From contig CM076948.1 in assembly GCA_039566865.1 (NCBI GenBank), forward strand, positions 16,069,001 through 16,133,000: DNA of 64,000 nt. Direction: 5' to 3'. Position 1 is the first letter of the stretch; every line of letters starts with the position of its first letter. The translations under genes and the position numbers were made by a program. The stretch comes from Aurelia coerulea. Lineage: Eukaryota; Cnidaria; Scyphozoa; Semaeostomeae; Ulmaridae. A model generated the notes under the pieces. That model was not told the origin of the DNA, searched no databases, and was given only the letters and a program-made list of their open reading frames with translations. Below, in pieces: positions 1 through 12,786 of this stretch.

Positions 1-2943
1 GCCCCTCCATAATGTTTTCATTCTTCAAACATAATTAAAGGCCCCCATTAGCCATGTTTGAAGAAAGAGATCATGCACATAGCTTGCCTCAAAGTAATAG
101 AATATCTATTTGCAATTGCAATGCACGATTTAGTTCATATCGAAATGGATGTAGCCTAATAACGAGCCCACTTGATGAAGCAGACCAGATTTCTTGATAT
201 GCATCAGAACTATCAAATTCGATGTAGCGAGAGTCCAAAGACGTAGGGAACCGGGGGCACTGGTGGCATGTGCCCCCCAAGATTTTGCAACAAACCAAAA
301 GGTGCCATTTTTGCCTCAGAATGAGCCTCTTTTAAAGACCAATGCGGACAGAAAGTAGTTTAATTTTGTTATTATTTACTTCGTGATTTAGTTATGTTTA
401 CTTCTCAATTTGTTTCATTGTGAAGGAAATCGGATATCTATCAGCTTTCATACTATTTTCTTCTATATATCACATTTTTCCCGTCAAAAATCTGTTGTAT
501 ATTACAGTGCCATTCTTACGAAAAAAGTGCCTTTAAATTGCCGAGCCCCTCCAAGTTTAAGATGCTTCCTACTGCTCTGAGTAAAACTGAAGTATGACCG
601 ACAATACTGACAATTTTTTTACCCTATCCTGACAAGAGTTGCCACTATAACAGTGCCACATTTGTTTCTTGATAGTATTATATAGGTTTGCTGGTTCCCT
701 TGGCAACAGTTATCCATATCGAAGATTTCAAACAGTAAGGGCAGTGTGCCAGGTCAAAGAGGTCAAATTTTGAAAATTGCCTTGTAATGAGTTGGCCGCT
801 GGATTAATGTTAGGAGCAAGTAGTGATTAACCTTAATGAGGAAATGTGAATTGGCAACTTCGCCAAACTTCATTGTTGGCCCAAATATATCAGAATTGTT
901 TTGATTGTATACATTAACAATGCCTATAAATATCTCACATGCTTCGCTGATTGTTTCGATTGTGTGCATAAATAATGCCCATTGTTACAACATTCTTGAT
1001 TCCTATGTACCTATATGTCTATATGTCTATATGTCTATATGTCTAGGTCTATTCCTTCCGGTTGGAGCAAAAGCCCCTGCATAATGTTTTCATTCTTCAA
1101 ACATAATTAAAGGCCCCCATTAGCCATGTTTGAAGAATGAGATCATGCACGTAGCTTGCCTCAAAATAATAGACTATTTATTTGCAATTGCAACTGTTTA
1201 ACGCGCGATTTAGTTATGTTTACTTCTCACTTTGTTTCATTGTGAAGGAAATCGGATATCTATCGGCATTCACACTATTTTCTTCAATATATGATATTTT
1301 TCCCGTCAAAAATTACATGTATATTAAAGTTCCCTTCTTACGAAAAAAATGCCTTTAAATTGCCGTGCCCCTCCAAGTTTAAGATGCTTTCTACTGCTCT
1401 GAGTACAACTGAAGGATGGCCGACAATATTGACAAACTATTTAATTTATCCTGCCAAGAGTTGCCACTATAGCAGTGCCCACACTTGTTTCTTGACAGTA
1501 TTATATGGGTTTGTTGGTTCCTTGGCAACAGTAATCCATTTCGAGGATTTCAAACAGTAAGGGCAGTGTGCCAGGTCAAAGAGGTCAACTTTTGAAAATT
1601 GCCTTGTAATGAGTTGGCAGCTCCATTAATGTCAGGAGCAAGAGGTAATTAGCCTTAACGAAGAAATGTGAATTGGCAACTATGCCAAATTTGATTGTTA
1701 GCCCAAATATCTCTGAATTGTTTTGATTGTATACATTAACACTGCCTGTAAATATCTCAGATGCTTCGTTGATTGTTTCGATTGTGTGCATACATAATGC
1801 CCATTGTTACAACATTCCTGATTCCTATGTACCTATGTAGGTAGGTGTATTCCTTCCGGTTGGAGCAAAAGCCCCTGCATAATGTTTTCATTCTTCAAAC
1901 ATAATTAAAGGCCCCCATTAGCCATGTTTGAAGAATGAGATCATGCACGTAGCTTGCCTCAAAATTTTAGACTATTTATTTGCAATTGCAACTGCACGAT
2001 TTAGCTTCTATTGAAATGGCAGTAGCCCAATAAAAAGGCCACTTGATGAAGCAGACCAGATTTTATGATATGCATCAGAACTATTACATTAGATGTAGCG
2101 AAACCAGAGATGTAGGAACTGGGGGCACTGGGGGAACGTGCTCTCCCAGATTTTGCAACATACCGAAAAGTGCCCTTTTTGTTTCAGGATATGCCCCTTT
2201 TGAAGACCGATGCGGACAGAAAGTCGTTTCATTTAGTTATTATTTACTTCATGATTTAGTTATGTTTATTTCTAATTTTTTTTCATTTTGAAGGAAATCG
2301 GATATCTATCAGCGTTCACACTATTTTTTTCCATATATCACATTTCTACCGTCAAAAATCTGGTGTATATTAAAGTGCCCTTCTTACGAAAAAAGTGCCA
2401 CTGAAATGCCGTGCCCCTCCAAGTTGAAGATGCTTCCTACTGCTCTGAGTGAAACTAAAGGATAGCCGACGATATTTACAAATTGCATACTTTATCCAGT
2501 CAAGAATTGCCACTACAACAGTGCCACACTTGTTTCTTGATACTATTTTATGGGTTGGTAAGGTTCCCTTGCTAACAGTTATTGATATTGAAGATTTCAA
2601 ACAGTAAGGGCAGTGTGCCAGGTCAAAGAGGTCAAATTTTGAAGATTGCTTTGTAATGAGTTGGCAGCAAGCAGTAATTAGCCTTAATGAGGAAATTCGA
2701 ATTGGCAACTTCGCCAAAATTGATTGTTGGCCCAAATATATCGGAATTGTTTTGATTGTATACATTAACACTGCCTGTAAATATCTCAGATGCTTCGCTG
2801 ATTGTTTCGATTGTGTGCATAAATAATGCCAATTGTTACAACATTCCTGATTCCTATGTACCTATGTAGGTAGGTAGGTAGGTAGGTGTATTCCTTCCGG
2901 TTGGAGCAAAAGCCCCTGCATAATGTTTTCATTCTTCAAACAT
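1..2943. repeat. Tandem array of a ~0.8-1.07 kb repeat
   Basis: The motif GCCCCTGCATAATGTTTTC recurs near positions 1, 1073, 1871 and 2912, so three units lie head to tail and a fourth is cut off at about 2943. Between copies, most sequence is shared, for example the block around 763-970, 1585-1790 and 2632-2832. Unit 2 lacks an internal ~250 bp segment. Units end in short simple repeats: TATGTCTA near 1008-1042 and GGTA near 2865-2887. No coding frame is preserved between units, so this is read as non-coding repetitive DNA. Confidence 0.85.
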
Positions 2944-3094
2944 AAAAATCTGTAAACTGTATCTGTATTTAATCATTTGGAATTTTAGTTATTTTTTAAT
3001 TTTTTGTTACAAATTTTACTTTTTTAGATAGTAGGCTTGAATTAGCTCAGTATCTATCGTATCTATTTGTATATACGTCTTGTATGTATATATA

Positions 3095-6000
3095 TCAGGC
3101 CTTTTCGTTTGACGCGTGCGATCGCACACGCACACGTTGGCACACACGCAAATTGAGTCACGAGTGCTTTTCATCGCACGCGCAGTGTTATTTTGCTTAA
3201 AGTGGTACTTTGATGTTCGACACATCCAATGTCAAAGCATGTGCTTCAGTAAACTATGATTACTGACAAATCCTATGAGCCCCTATAAGACTTTCGACAA
3301 AGTCCCAAGTGGCAATTCCCACAATATCAAATAATTGCGACACTTGCACAGTGATCCAGATTGTCAAAATTATGGAATAAATGCCAAAACACAAAACGTT
3401 GGAAATGCAAAACCTTTCACACCTATCATAGAGAGGACACTTTGAGGTATTCAGAACAAAAATCCGTATAGAAATCGGACCAACTACTGCAGAGAAATTG
3501 CACTTTTAAGTTGACAAAAATTGCCAGGCCATGTTTTTGTTTACATTTCCGGTGTATCACTTTTGAAATGGGCCTAAACCAACAATTTCAAATTTTCATT
3601 TCTCCAGTTGTATTCGTCCACTTCCAATAAACCTTTTTTTTAAATTGACCCTCAGTGTCTGCGCAATTATATAACGTATCAGTTCTATGAATTTACATCA
3701 ATTTATTTAATTTATTTGGCACATATTTGCCAAGGAATATTTTTAGCAGTAGAACTACTCAAGACCCCTAAATTTCATTTTTCCTGGTGCAAACAAAAAA
3801 AGTGAGGAAAAAAGAGTCTTAAAAACTCATTTCGCACTAAACTTCAGGTATCGATGAAGGTTTCTGCCAAAGGGTTCGTTCAGGTTCGTACAGGTAAAAA
3901 TTTTATAGCTGATATAAAAAATTGAGTCATTTAGGCCCATGTATGCTATTTTCTGTCATTTTCCGTGATTAGAATGTATCTCTTGTTGCTGGGTGGTTCC
4001 ATGGCATAATTTTCGTTTTGATTGCAGAGCTGTAATAGCTAGGGTTTAAATTCTAAATAAAAAGAGGAATTATGTCATTACCTAACAAGCATATTAGCAT
4101 TTAAGTGGATCAAACGTAGTCTAGCCGACAAGCATTTTATGTCTATGATTTGGGAACACTAGGCTTAAGTCCAAACTCTACCATTCGATCTATTAACTAT
4201 AGTTCATTCTTTCATGTTTGGAAAAAGCGCTTCTTCTTGGTTTGATGCAAAGAAAGTCTCATTCTCACATGCCTGAATTTGTCGCTTCAATGGATCGTGT
4301 CTAGCATGGGGAATATCTGGTGCAAATTTGATGAGCATCCGGACAAAGGGGCCATGATTTACTGACACAAAACTTTTTCACAGTCTGCAACCAAAAGTTC
4401 CTCTAAATTTTCAGATGTACTCGTTCCACAAAAACTCTAATTGGATTATAAACCAAGAGGTTTTCTTTTAAGTGACAGTTTTAGTCTTCTAAACTGCAGA
4501 TAACTTTTAGAATATAGTTTCAGTCTGTGCGATTCTGTAATCAGTTTCAACCTTAACCAAAACTAAATGTAAAGTTCCTTTGGATTTTTTAAATTCAGCA
4601 TTAGGTATTGAATAAAGAAAGATAAAGTGATAAATACACAGCCTATGGAGTAACTATAAGTTCATAAAATTCATGATAACTATATAGTTTTTATCATTGC
4701 CCACGACATGTAATGAACCAAAAAGCTAAGGCTCGTGAGACCTTTAATTTGAAGTCCAAGATGAAGTTCGTTTCTCAAGACTTATACAACAGAAGTGCAC
4801 TTTATAGACTAAAAGCCCAGGCGAGGGGGTTCTCAAATTTCTGGTCATATAGGCATTTAGGAGAGTTTTTGTCAGAAATTATAGAAACGGGGTATAATTT
4901 CATAATCTTGTTGTGAATTTTCTGGTACTGGGGCTTATCATTTACGAAACATTCTGACACTGTTCTGTTTCCTGTGACTTTAATGTTAGGTAATTTAAAG
5001 TCCTGCTAATGCTTTGTTTACGTGAAACAAAAATATTGCAGTGGTTTTGCAGCGAACATATTTCTTTGTGAAAACGTAACTCGTATTCAAGGATTAGGTA
5101 TCAAAATCTTTCCTAAATTCTGGGATTGGGTCATGACAGAAATCCTTTTGCTGCACACCACACCCTCCTGTAATCTATTAGTGCAGTTTCCAAGATCAAA
5201 AAATGGACCTCAAGCCCAAGCTTTGTATCTTAACAGTCATAGACATAAGATGCTTGTTGCCGTGATTTTAGTGTAAACCATGTTAAACCCGTGTACGATT
5301 CAAGTCATTTAAATGTTAATGTGATTGTTAGGTAATGAAATAATGCCTCTTTTTATTTATAATTTAAACCCTCGCTATTAACTCATAGACTCCCGTGGCA
5401 GGTGTCAGTAATCGTGCTTTGTATACCCACACCACGAATGAGCTGTTCAGCTCTGTATCCCCGGAAGGCGTCAGAAAAATTAAGAAAATATGACTTCTGT
5501 TTTTAATTACAATTTTTTTAGTATTTGAATCCTTTCTATCGAAAAATAAAGTATTATGAAATTTTTCAGAAAAAGCTGAATTTTTTCTTCAAGCAAACGA
5601 TTTATTAATATCATACCTAATTACAACCAAGAAGTTTGTTTGAATTAGTGCGTATGAAGTTTAGGCCGTTTATTTACAATGCAGACATTGGTTCAGTTGT
5701 TTGATATCCTTTCGTATTTAGATATACAAATAAATAAAATGCTTGAGAGTTGTCCATAAGTTGTTAGTTAAATGTTTCAACAAACAGTCCAGTTCTAGAA
5801 TTAGTAGCTTTTGTGGAACTGCTGAAAACAGAGCTTACTCGGGATGCAAAGATCAATAATCAAGTTGCCAGCCAGTGTCTTCATCAACATCGCGAGGTAA
5901 GACCTCATCGCGTGGTGTTTTGGCTTCGGCCCTCGTCAACATTCCAACGTTCTTCTTGAAGACAAACTTCCCGTTTACCTTTCATAAAAAATGTGTTAAA

Positions 6001-7682
6001 TTCCCAGTTCTTTTCTATTGCTTTTGCACATTAATAGGGCTAGTTTCTTCGGTATGTTGAGGAATGAAAACAGTCTCAAACTCCCGTCCACTCGCGACCT
6101 TTGTTGCTTAGGCCGTTCTTCCTCTGTTCTCATCCCTCGCTGCTTTCTATGTTCTCATCCCTCGCTACTTTCTAGGTTCACCAACAGATATATTGCTTTC
6201 ATTTTCCTCTATTTATATCGCAATTACATGCAACAGTCTTGAAGTAAAACCTTACAAACTTTCATAATCACAACGAGACGTTTCTTTCGAAGTAACATCA
6301 AGAGTTTTCCATCACATGAAATCTGTCGCAATATTTGGAGCGACATCGTTTGAATGAAAATAACTCAAAAATTGTCATTGGCAACCCCCCAAACAAGAAG
6401 TATCATTGTAAACCCAAGACAATAAGCTACAAAACCGATTGTAGTATGAACCAATCAGATCTACGGATTCAGAGCAATTGACCAATCAGGAGCGATGTGC
6501 CGCATGGAATCAGTGGGTATACAGGAGGGTGACTTGTCATGCGCCGGATGGAATCAATGGGGATACAAGACCTCACCACAAAGCGTGCCGGATGGCACCA
6601 ATGGGAGTCTATGAGTTAAAGCTGTGCAATTAAAACGAAAACTATGCATTGGAAACACTCAGAACAAAAATATACATACTATCATTGAAAATCACAGAAA
6701 ATAGCATACATAGGCCTAAATGACTCGATTTTTTATATCAGCTATAAAATTTTTACCTGTACGAACCTGAACGAACCCTTTGGCAGAAACCTTCATCGAT
6801 ACCTGAAGTTTAGTGCGAAATGAGTTTTTAAGACTCTTTTTTCCTCACTTTTTTTGTTTGCACCAGGAAAGAAGAAATTTTGGGGTCTTGAGTAGTTCTA
6901 CTGCTAAAAATACCCCTTGACAAATATGTGCCAAATAAATTAAATAAATTGATGTAAATTCATAGAACTGATACGCTGTATAATTGCGCAGACATTTAGG
7001 GTCAATTTAAACAATTTTTTATTGGAATTGGACGAATACAACTGGAGAAATGAAAATTTGAAATTGTTGGTTTAGGCCCACTTCAAAAGTGATACACCGG
7101 AAATGTAAACAAAAACATGGCCTGGCAATTTTTGGCAACTTAAAAGTGCAATTTCTCTGCAGTAGTTGGTCCGATTTCTATACGGATTTTTGTTCTGAAT
7201 ACCTCAAAGTGTCCTCTCTATGATAGGTGTGAAAGTTTTTGCATTTGCAACTATTTGTGTTTTGGCATTTATTCCATGCTCTGGATCACTGTGACTTGGT
7301 GCTTATAGAGTGAAGTTGATTGTTGTTACCGATACCGATGTTCATGATGAAAATGAACCGTGCAGACAATAGATTTGTCCTGTTGACATTGATAGTTCGG
7401 AAGAATCAGACACTAGACGAGTCTGAGTTTACGGAGGAAGAAACTGCTGAGTATAGTCCTGTAAAAACAAAAACGTCATTGACACATAAACATATGAACA
7501 ATGATATTCAATTTATATCGGTAGTGTGATTATCTTTATCAGTAAAGGGAGACTTGAAGACCCATTTTTGTGTCACTTCTTAAATACTGTCTTGAATAAC
7601 TACGTGTGCGAATCGCACGTGCAAATGAATTTGCCTGTGTGTTTTGCCGCACGCGTGTTGTTTTATTCCCGAAAAGGACTGA
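3095..7682. mobile_element. 4.6 kb DNA element with ~0.9 kb terminal inverted repeats, non-autonomous
   Basis: Sequence 3095-3975 reappears as its reverse complement at 6680-7682. Both ends start TCAG(G/T)CCTTTTCG and continue into a CACGCG-rich stretch. Long inner matches include the block with TTACATTTCCGGTGTATCAC (near 3541) and its inverse near 7090. The interior (3976-6679) has only short, unconvincing frames and no recognised transposase motif, so the copy looks non-autonomous. Flanks are TA-rich (TATA on both sides), which leaves the target duplication ambiguous. A TTAA-flanked MITE at 5382-6615 is nested inside. The superfamily cannot be assigned. Confidence 0.8.
5382..6615. mobile_element. 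TTAA-flanked piggyBac-like MITE, nested
   Basis: The element is bounded by TTAA at 5378-5381 and 6616-6619. It begins CTCATAGACTCCC and ends with the exact inverse. A TTAA target is the hallmark of piggyBac and also of Kolobok elements. The right end carries about three degenerate ~50 bp repeats containing GCCGGATGGAATCAATGGG, as expected for subterminal transposase-binding repeats. No transposase is visible. Confidence 0.72.
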
Positions 7683-7708
7683 TATATGTAGGCCTACTTT
7701 AAACAAAT

Positions 7709-7731
7709 TGATAATAATAATAATAATAATA
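7709..7731. repeat. (ATA)n microsatellite
   Basis: Seven or so ATA/AAT trinucleotide repeats lie just outside the right end of the 4.6 kb element. Confidence 0.8.
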
Positions 7732-7776
7732 GAAACTCTTTGGCACTGATCTATGCAAATGAACCATTTCAGTTAA

Positions 7777-8991
7777 CTCATTCACCCCCATAAGCGACAT
7801 TTGTCGTCATTGTTGCCTGGTTTTATTTCCCCATAAGCGACATTTGTCGTCAACAGCACAAGGTGTTGTTTCCCCATTGACGACATTTGTCGTTCTGGAA
7901 AGATGATGTAATTCTCCTGGGTTGCTTTGACAGTTGAAAAGAACAATTGTCATGTATAAGTAGCTTAAAGGATCAGCTTTCGAATGGTGTCAAATGTTAA
8001 TAGGGTGATCGCACTAAAATTTTGAGTTATTGTGGTTTTAGTGTCAGCAGTTCAATTTTGTTGACAGTTATGATTTGTTTACTGTTTGGCTTGTGGTCAT
8101 GGACGTTCTTTTGAAAGGGTTTTTAGAGAGAGTTCCCAGGGAGAAAAGTGTTTGGAAATACCAGTTAAGATATCAATAGGAATTACAATTCGTACACTGT
8201 GATCAATGATGTTTTATCCCCTGAAGAAAGTGTTTTTGAGAAGGATGAAGCGGAAGGCTAGGATTCGAAAGCAGAAAATCGGCGCCGTTTCATACACAAA
8301 ATTTAGGCCCGTTCTTGGTGGCGACCCATATGTTGTATCTCATTTGGCTTGAAATATTTTATTTTCCTTCCAAACTGAGGTAAGACTGTTACTAAGAATA
8401 GTTATGAGTTTCTTATCATATCAGTATGCCTTCAAAAACCACATTCCATGAACTAAGAAACTAATATACGCCTCCGAGCAACTCCGTGCAACGGGAACCT
8501 GATCACTCACGCAAATGATGGCCAGTCGTCTTTCGATATCTTTTCTGTTTTCAAAATTGTATTTTAATGGAAAGAAATTGATTTTCCGATATCGTAGCTT
8601 TCAAGATCTTCACCTTCTCAAATATTTTGAATGTTCTAAAGAAATATTTTCAAACTGGCTTCGATCATCAACTAAAACCAGAGCTCGAGGATAAAATTGG
8701 ATAACATTTTTATCTCATGATCGTTCAAACTTCTCACAAAAACAAAATTCTCTTTGTAATGCAATATGTTTGGTCTCATTTTAATGCCTGTTCTTTCCAT
8801 AGAAAGATCTTTCTAGAAATTTTTTTGATATCTTTTACTAATAATTTGCAATTTGCGATGAAAAATGACACGATCCTTCACAACGATCCAGTGAAAACCG
8901 CTTGGGGAGAAGGTGATGGAAGGTGATGATCGATATTGAAATCTCGGGGATAAAGAGCTCTCTTTCAAAACACCTCGTGGGGGTGAATGAG
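7777..8991. mobile_element. TTAA-flanked piggyBac-like MITE
   Basis: It is bounded by TTAA at 7773-7776 and 8992-8995. The ends are CTCATTCACCCCCA and its inverse, resembling the CTCAT.GACTCCC end of the 5382-6615 element. Just inside the left end the near-palindrome CGACATTTGTCG occurs three times (near 7795, 7847 and 7881), a likely recognition repeat. Only short frames are seen inside, so it is treated as non-autonomous. Confidence 0.75.
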
Positions 8992-8999
8992 TTAATTAC

Positions 9000-10180
9000 T
9001 GTGGAAATTTGCAGTTCATCTTGAAACCGCCAGATGCATTTGCCAATTCACAATTGAAGTTAATCGTATTTGATTGGTCATGCGATAAATGAAGATTCTA
9101 GAAGAACCGATGTATGAAAGACTTGCTGATCGCAGATGCAAAATATTTGAACCGCTCTTTGACTCCAAACACTGGACTGTTGACGTTAGGGCTCAATCAA
9201 TAATTTGATGGGGTAATGAATGGCTAGTTTGAAACTTTACTTTCTCGGGGCAAATGTTAGAGTTGACTCAGTTCCGCTGTGCAACCATTAATCCACTGGA
9301 ACATGTTTTCCACGAGGCAGAGAATGAAGGTCCTACAATGGACGCGATGACAAGGACCCCATTCAAAAATAGCTCTTGTGTGCTGGAGCCCTTTCCTCCC
9401 TCAGTAAAAATAAAAATATCAAACATGAAAAGTATCGGAATTGCCGCAGCTTTGAAGAAGCTCATTGCTTCCATCTTTATGTACGAAGTAAAACAAGTAC
9501 ATTTAGGGCCTGTTTATATGGGGAAAATCATCCCACCTTCCAGCCTGAGAGCTGAGAGGTGAGATCCCACCCTTCTATACGACCTCTTGTAATTTTCATC
9601 TTGCGTTTATATGGAAAGTGAGCCAGACCGGCTAGGTGAGATCCCACTTGACGAGAGGTGGGATCTCACTGAAGTGGGATGAACATTTTCCATATAAACG
9701 CTGAAAGGTGGGATGAAAAGCTGTAAGGTGGGATGAAATCCTCTGTTTTGCGCATGCGCCACCATGAAAACAAAGGGAAACCTAATCCCTGCTGGCGCCA
9801 AACACCAATTACGATTGTTATTGTCTGAAATCACGGGCTGGGAGGTGGGATGGAAATGCTGGAAGGTGAGATGAAAATTACATATAAACACACGCAGATT
9901 TCATCCCACCTGACAGCTGATAGCCTGGAAGGTGGGATTATTTTCCTCATATAAACAGGCCCTTAGGGGTGAGGTCTGTGAGGTGCTGTAAGGCAGTAAT
10001 AAAGGAACCACTTATTGCTGCGCCTCCACACCGTCGCACAACTTCAGTTAAAAAAGCATTTCGCTAGCACTGGGCCATGCAAACAAACCATTTGATTAAT
10101 TGCAATGGTTATTTGGAAGCTTTTTCCCTAAGCTGTTTTAAACTTTGTCACGTACCAGCATTCTTCGTACATAGCTTATG
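9000..10180. repeat. Diverged copy of the 1.1 kb ATGTACGAAG repeat
   Basis: Segments near 9125-9480 and 9965-10180 match, with many substitutions, the tandem units at 37483-49533. Examples are the stretch containing GGGGCAAATGTTA, the ATGTACGAAGTAAAAC box near 9480, and the TTCTTCGTACATAGCT end near 10155. The copy is split by a Harbinger-type MITE (9506-9962). No preserved coding frame is shared with the array. Confidence 0.65.
9506..9962. mobile_element. PIF/Harbinger-type MITE, 457 bp
   Basis: Inverted ends start GGGCCTGTTTATATG and extend about 36 bp with few mismatches. The element is flanked by the 3 bp duplication TTA (9503-9505 and 9963-9965), the usual Harbinger target. Its body is made of a recurring AGGTGGGATGAAA motif in both orientations. 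It has no coding capacity and lies inside a copy of the 1.1 kb repeat. Confidence 0.82.
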
Positions 10181-12645
10181 GGCCCCTTTAATTTTCTTAA
10201 GGGTGTGGTCTTAAAAATTTTTCTGGGGGTAAGCCCTAAGACCCACATTTTTCATAAGCTCGGCTTACAACCTTTTGGCAGCTGGGTGCTGGCCATGTCT
10301 TCATTAATCATCAATGTTTTAATTACAGGTCACAATACATTCTTTGTGTGAGCAGTTAAAACACAATTAACTCGCATTTATATTGAAATTTTCTCAATAA
10401 ATCTCTAACCTATGGATGATAATGTGAATCGAGTCAATAAGACCTGCCATTCAGGTTTCGTTTGGCCTAGTAACGGATCGGCGTCAACACAAATAAACTT
10501 GAAAAATGGACACTCATTTACAACAAACTCACCCCCATTCGATAACATGGGCTTCGTAATCCCAATATTCTCTTGGTCTGTGAAAGTTCACATCCGCATA
10601 AACACGGGCCTTGCTGCCGCTCGCCATTTCCTGCGAGGCAAACCTTCTAAGTCGCTGAGAGAGGATGGAGATTCTGGAACGAAATATGAACGACAACACT
10701 CAGCTTGTTCACCTGAAAAGGAAAAACCATTATCGTTAATGTTATTTATGTAGTCCTAGTATAAAGCTGGTATGATTATGTAACAAAATTCATTTCATTA
10801 TAAAATTGTCGTTTTGCAAGCGAGCAATCTTCTTTGTTGTGCGGTGCGTCAATCCGTGCTCACCAGCTTAGGCCCACGAAAGGACAGTATCATTTGATTG
10901 GGCCTATCACGAATATAGCATCTGAATCTTGTGAGGAATAAGAAAACAGACTCACCTTACCTCTTACGTGAAGTAACAAGTGACGCTTCAGGTATTCATA
11001 TCTTTTATACAGACAAAAGACGGTTGGTTGATCTTAGGAAGTGGCTACTTTTCAGCTGACAAAATGTGTTCTTTATTTCTCCACCACCACTCCACTTCTG
11101 TCTAAATTCACAAGAATCCGACCTCGTTTCGTCTTCACCTAAAGACGCACATGCGCGCTATGCGCGCATGCTCATGTTCGGTTCGACGTTCCCTTGGTTG
11201 TTTGGTTTGGCGCGTTCGGTGCTGTCGGCCCTTCCTTGGTAAGCGCGCTTTGACCATGGTTAGCAAACAGGGGACAGTCGAAGGTACCCTTCCCCTCCTT
11301 TCAGTAAATCATTTGGATACCTTTGAGTTCAACCTAGACTTATACACTGTCGTAGCTTTGATACAGGCCTGAACTTACGTACCGCCAAGTTAAACCCTCC
11401 CCTCGTAGAGACCCTGCAACTTGGTCACTTTGACGTCAAATAAGTAACAACTTCATTACAATTCCACTTTGAAATGGAATTTTTCGCAATATGCAAGAAA
11501 TGCAAAGTGCAAATAGGTAGTATCCGTGACTTTATCAAACAAAACCATTAGGCATAAAGTCTGCGGTACTATTAGGCATAGTGGCACAAAACAGCGCTCT
11601 AAGCGCTCTACTTCTGAACAAAAGCCTCAAAGGTTCATTCAATGAAATGAAACAATCTTCTTCAAACTTCTACATTCAACCTCGTTACCTTGGTTGTGGC
11701 CCCCTCTTCTAATCGCTTTTTCGTGGAGCTGGATTGGAGAAAACGTGAATCGCTATATTTCATGGCGTGATTTCGTGGGATTTCGTGAATGGAGGTCCGC
11801 CCGTGAACGTGAAAATTCACTTTCATGCACGTGTATTATGTGAATCGATGATTTCCTGAAAACACTTTTACTTCAAATACATCATACGACGTGATTCATT
11901 GAAAACTGTTAACAAAATGATGAAAGTCTCCAGTTTTGCAAGACGTACTGTGATCTATTAGGCCCTTTTTATCCCATTTTATCTAATATTGCAAAAAAAT
12001 GAAATTCCTAATTCCAGCTACAGCCTCAGCGAATTTTTCAGAATTTTCGCCCACACTTCGATTCACGGTCAAAGCCCTTATGAATTTAAATACTTTATAT
12101 CGCCATAATTTCGAAATAAAAACAGGTATGAATGTGAAAATTTGTCTCGACACCAAACTTTGTCCGCAGAGTAAGATTTTAGCCTCACAAATGCACCATT
12201 TCTTGCGAATTTTAGCGAAACCCCACCCATGTTTATGGAAAATTTGCTGAAAAAGTACCCCTGTTTAGAGAATTTTAGGCCCAAAACCCACCCATGTGGG
12301 CGGCACATACCCGTACCCTAAATATGTTATGTACCCCCCCCCCCCCGGGGCTTCGATCTCATTAGGTAAACTATCCCATACCTTGGGACCCAAACATTTA
12401 AGGTGGTTTACAACCAAAATTTCTATTTCCTGATATACACACTTCAGGTAATTTCAGATAGGTGCATTGGAAAGATAATGAAAAAGTAAGACACTTTAAC
12501 AACAAATTCTAATTTATGCATTCTTGGTTTTGCATAAATTAGCATAAATTAAGCGGTGAATGCCTGCTTTTTGTGACATCATATCTCAATGAGGAAATGA
12601 GATAAAGAAATTCTGTTTTTTCCATAACATTATCAATGCCAATCT
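10181..12645. other. No recognised gene; contains a CpG-rich palindrome
   Basis: I see no recognisable protein here; the frames near 10412-10753 and 11151-11372 match nothing I know. A local CpG-rich patch near 11140-11245 includes the perfect hairpin CATGCGCGC-TAT-GCGCGCATG (11150-11170). This could be a promoter fragment, but no exon can be tied to it. A C/G homopolymer lies near 12331-12348. Confidence 0.4.
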
Positions 12646-12786
12646 CTAGTGCATACCATGAGCTAAAGTAGAAATAGTCATTTTTGGCAAGGATATACAA
12701 AGTTTTCCATAATATTGTGAAATTTAAAATCCGCCTTACAATTAAAATGAGGAATTTTTCAAGAAAGGGTCAAAATTTCCGAATTG

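Noticed and set aside
9254..9891. Frames on both strands through the 9 kb region
   Set aside because: They run across the boundaries of a Harbinger-type MITE inserted in a repeat, so they cannot be ancestral genes.
10412..10753. 113-codon frame in the gap between repeats
   Set aside because: No known domain, no splice or start context of note and no neighbouring exon.
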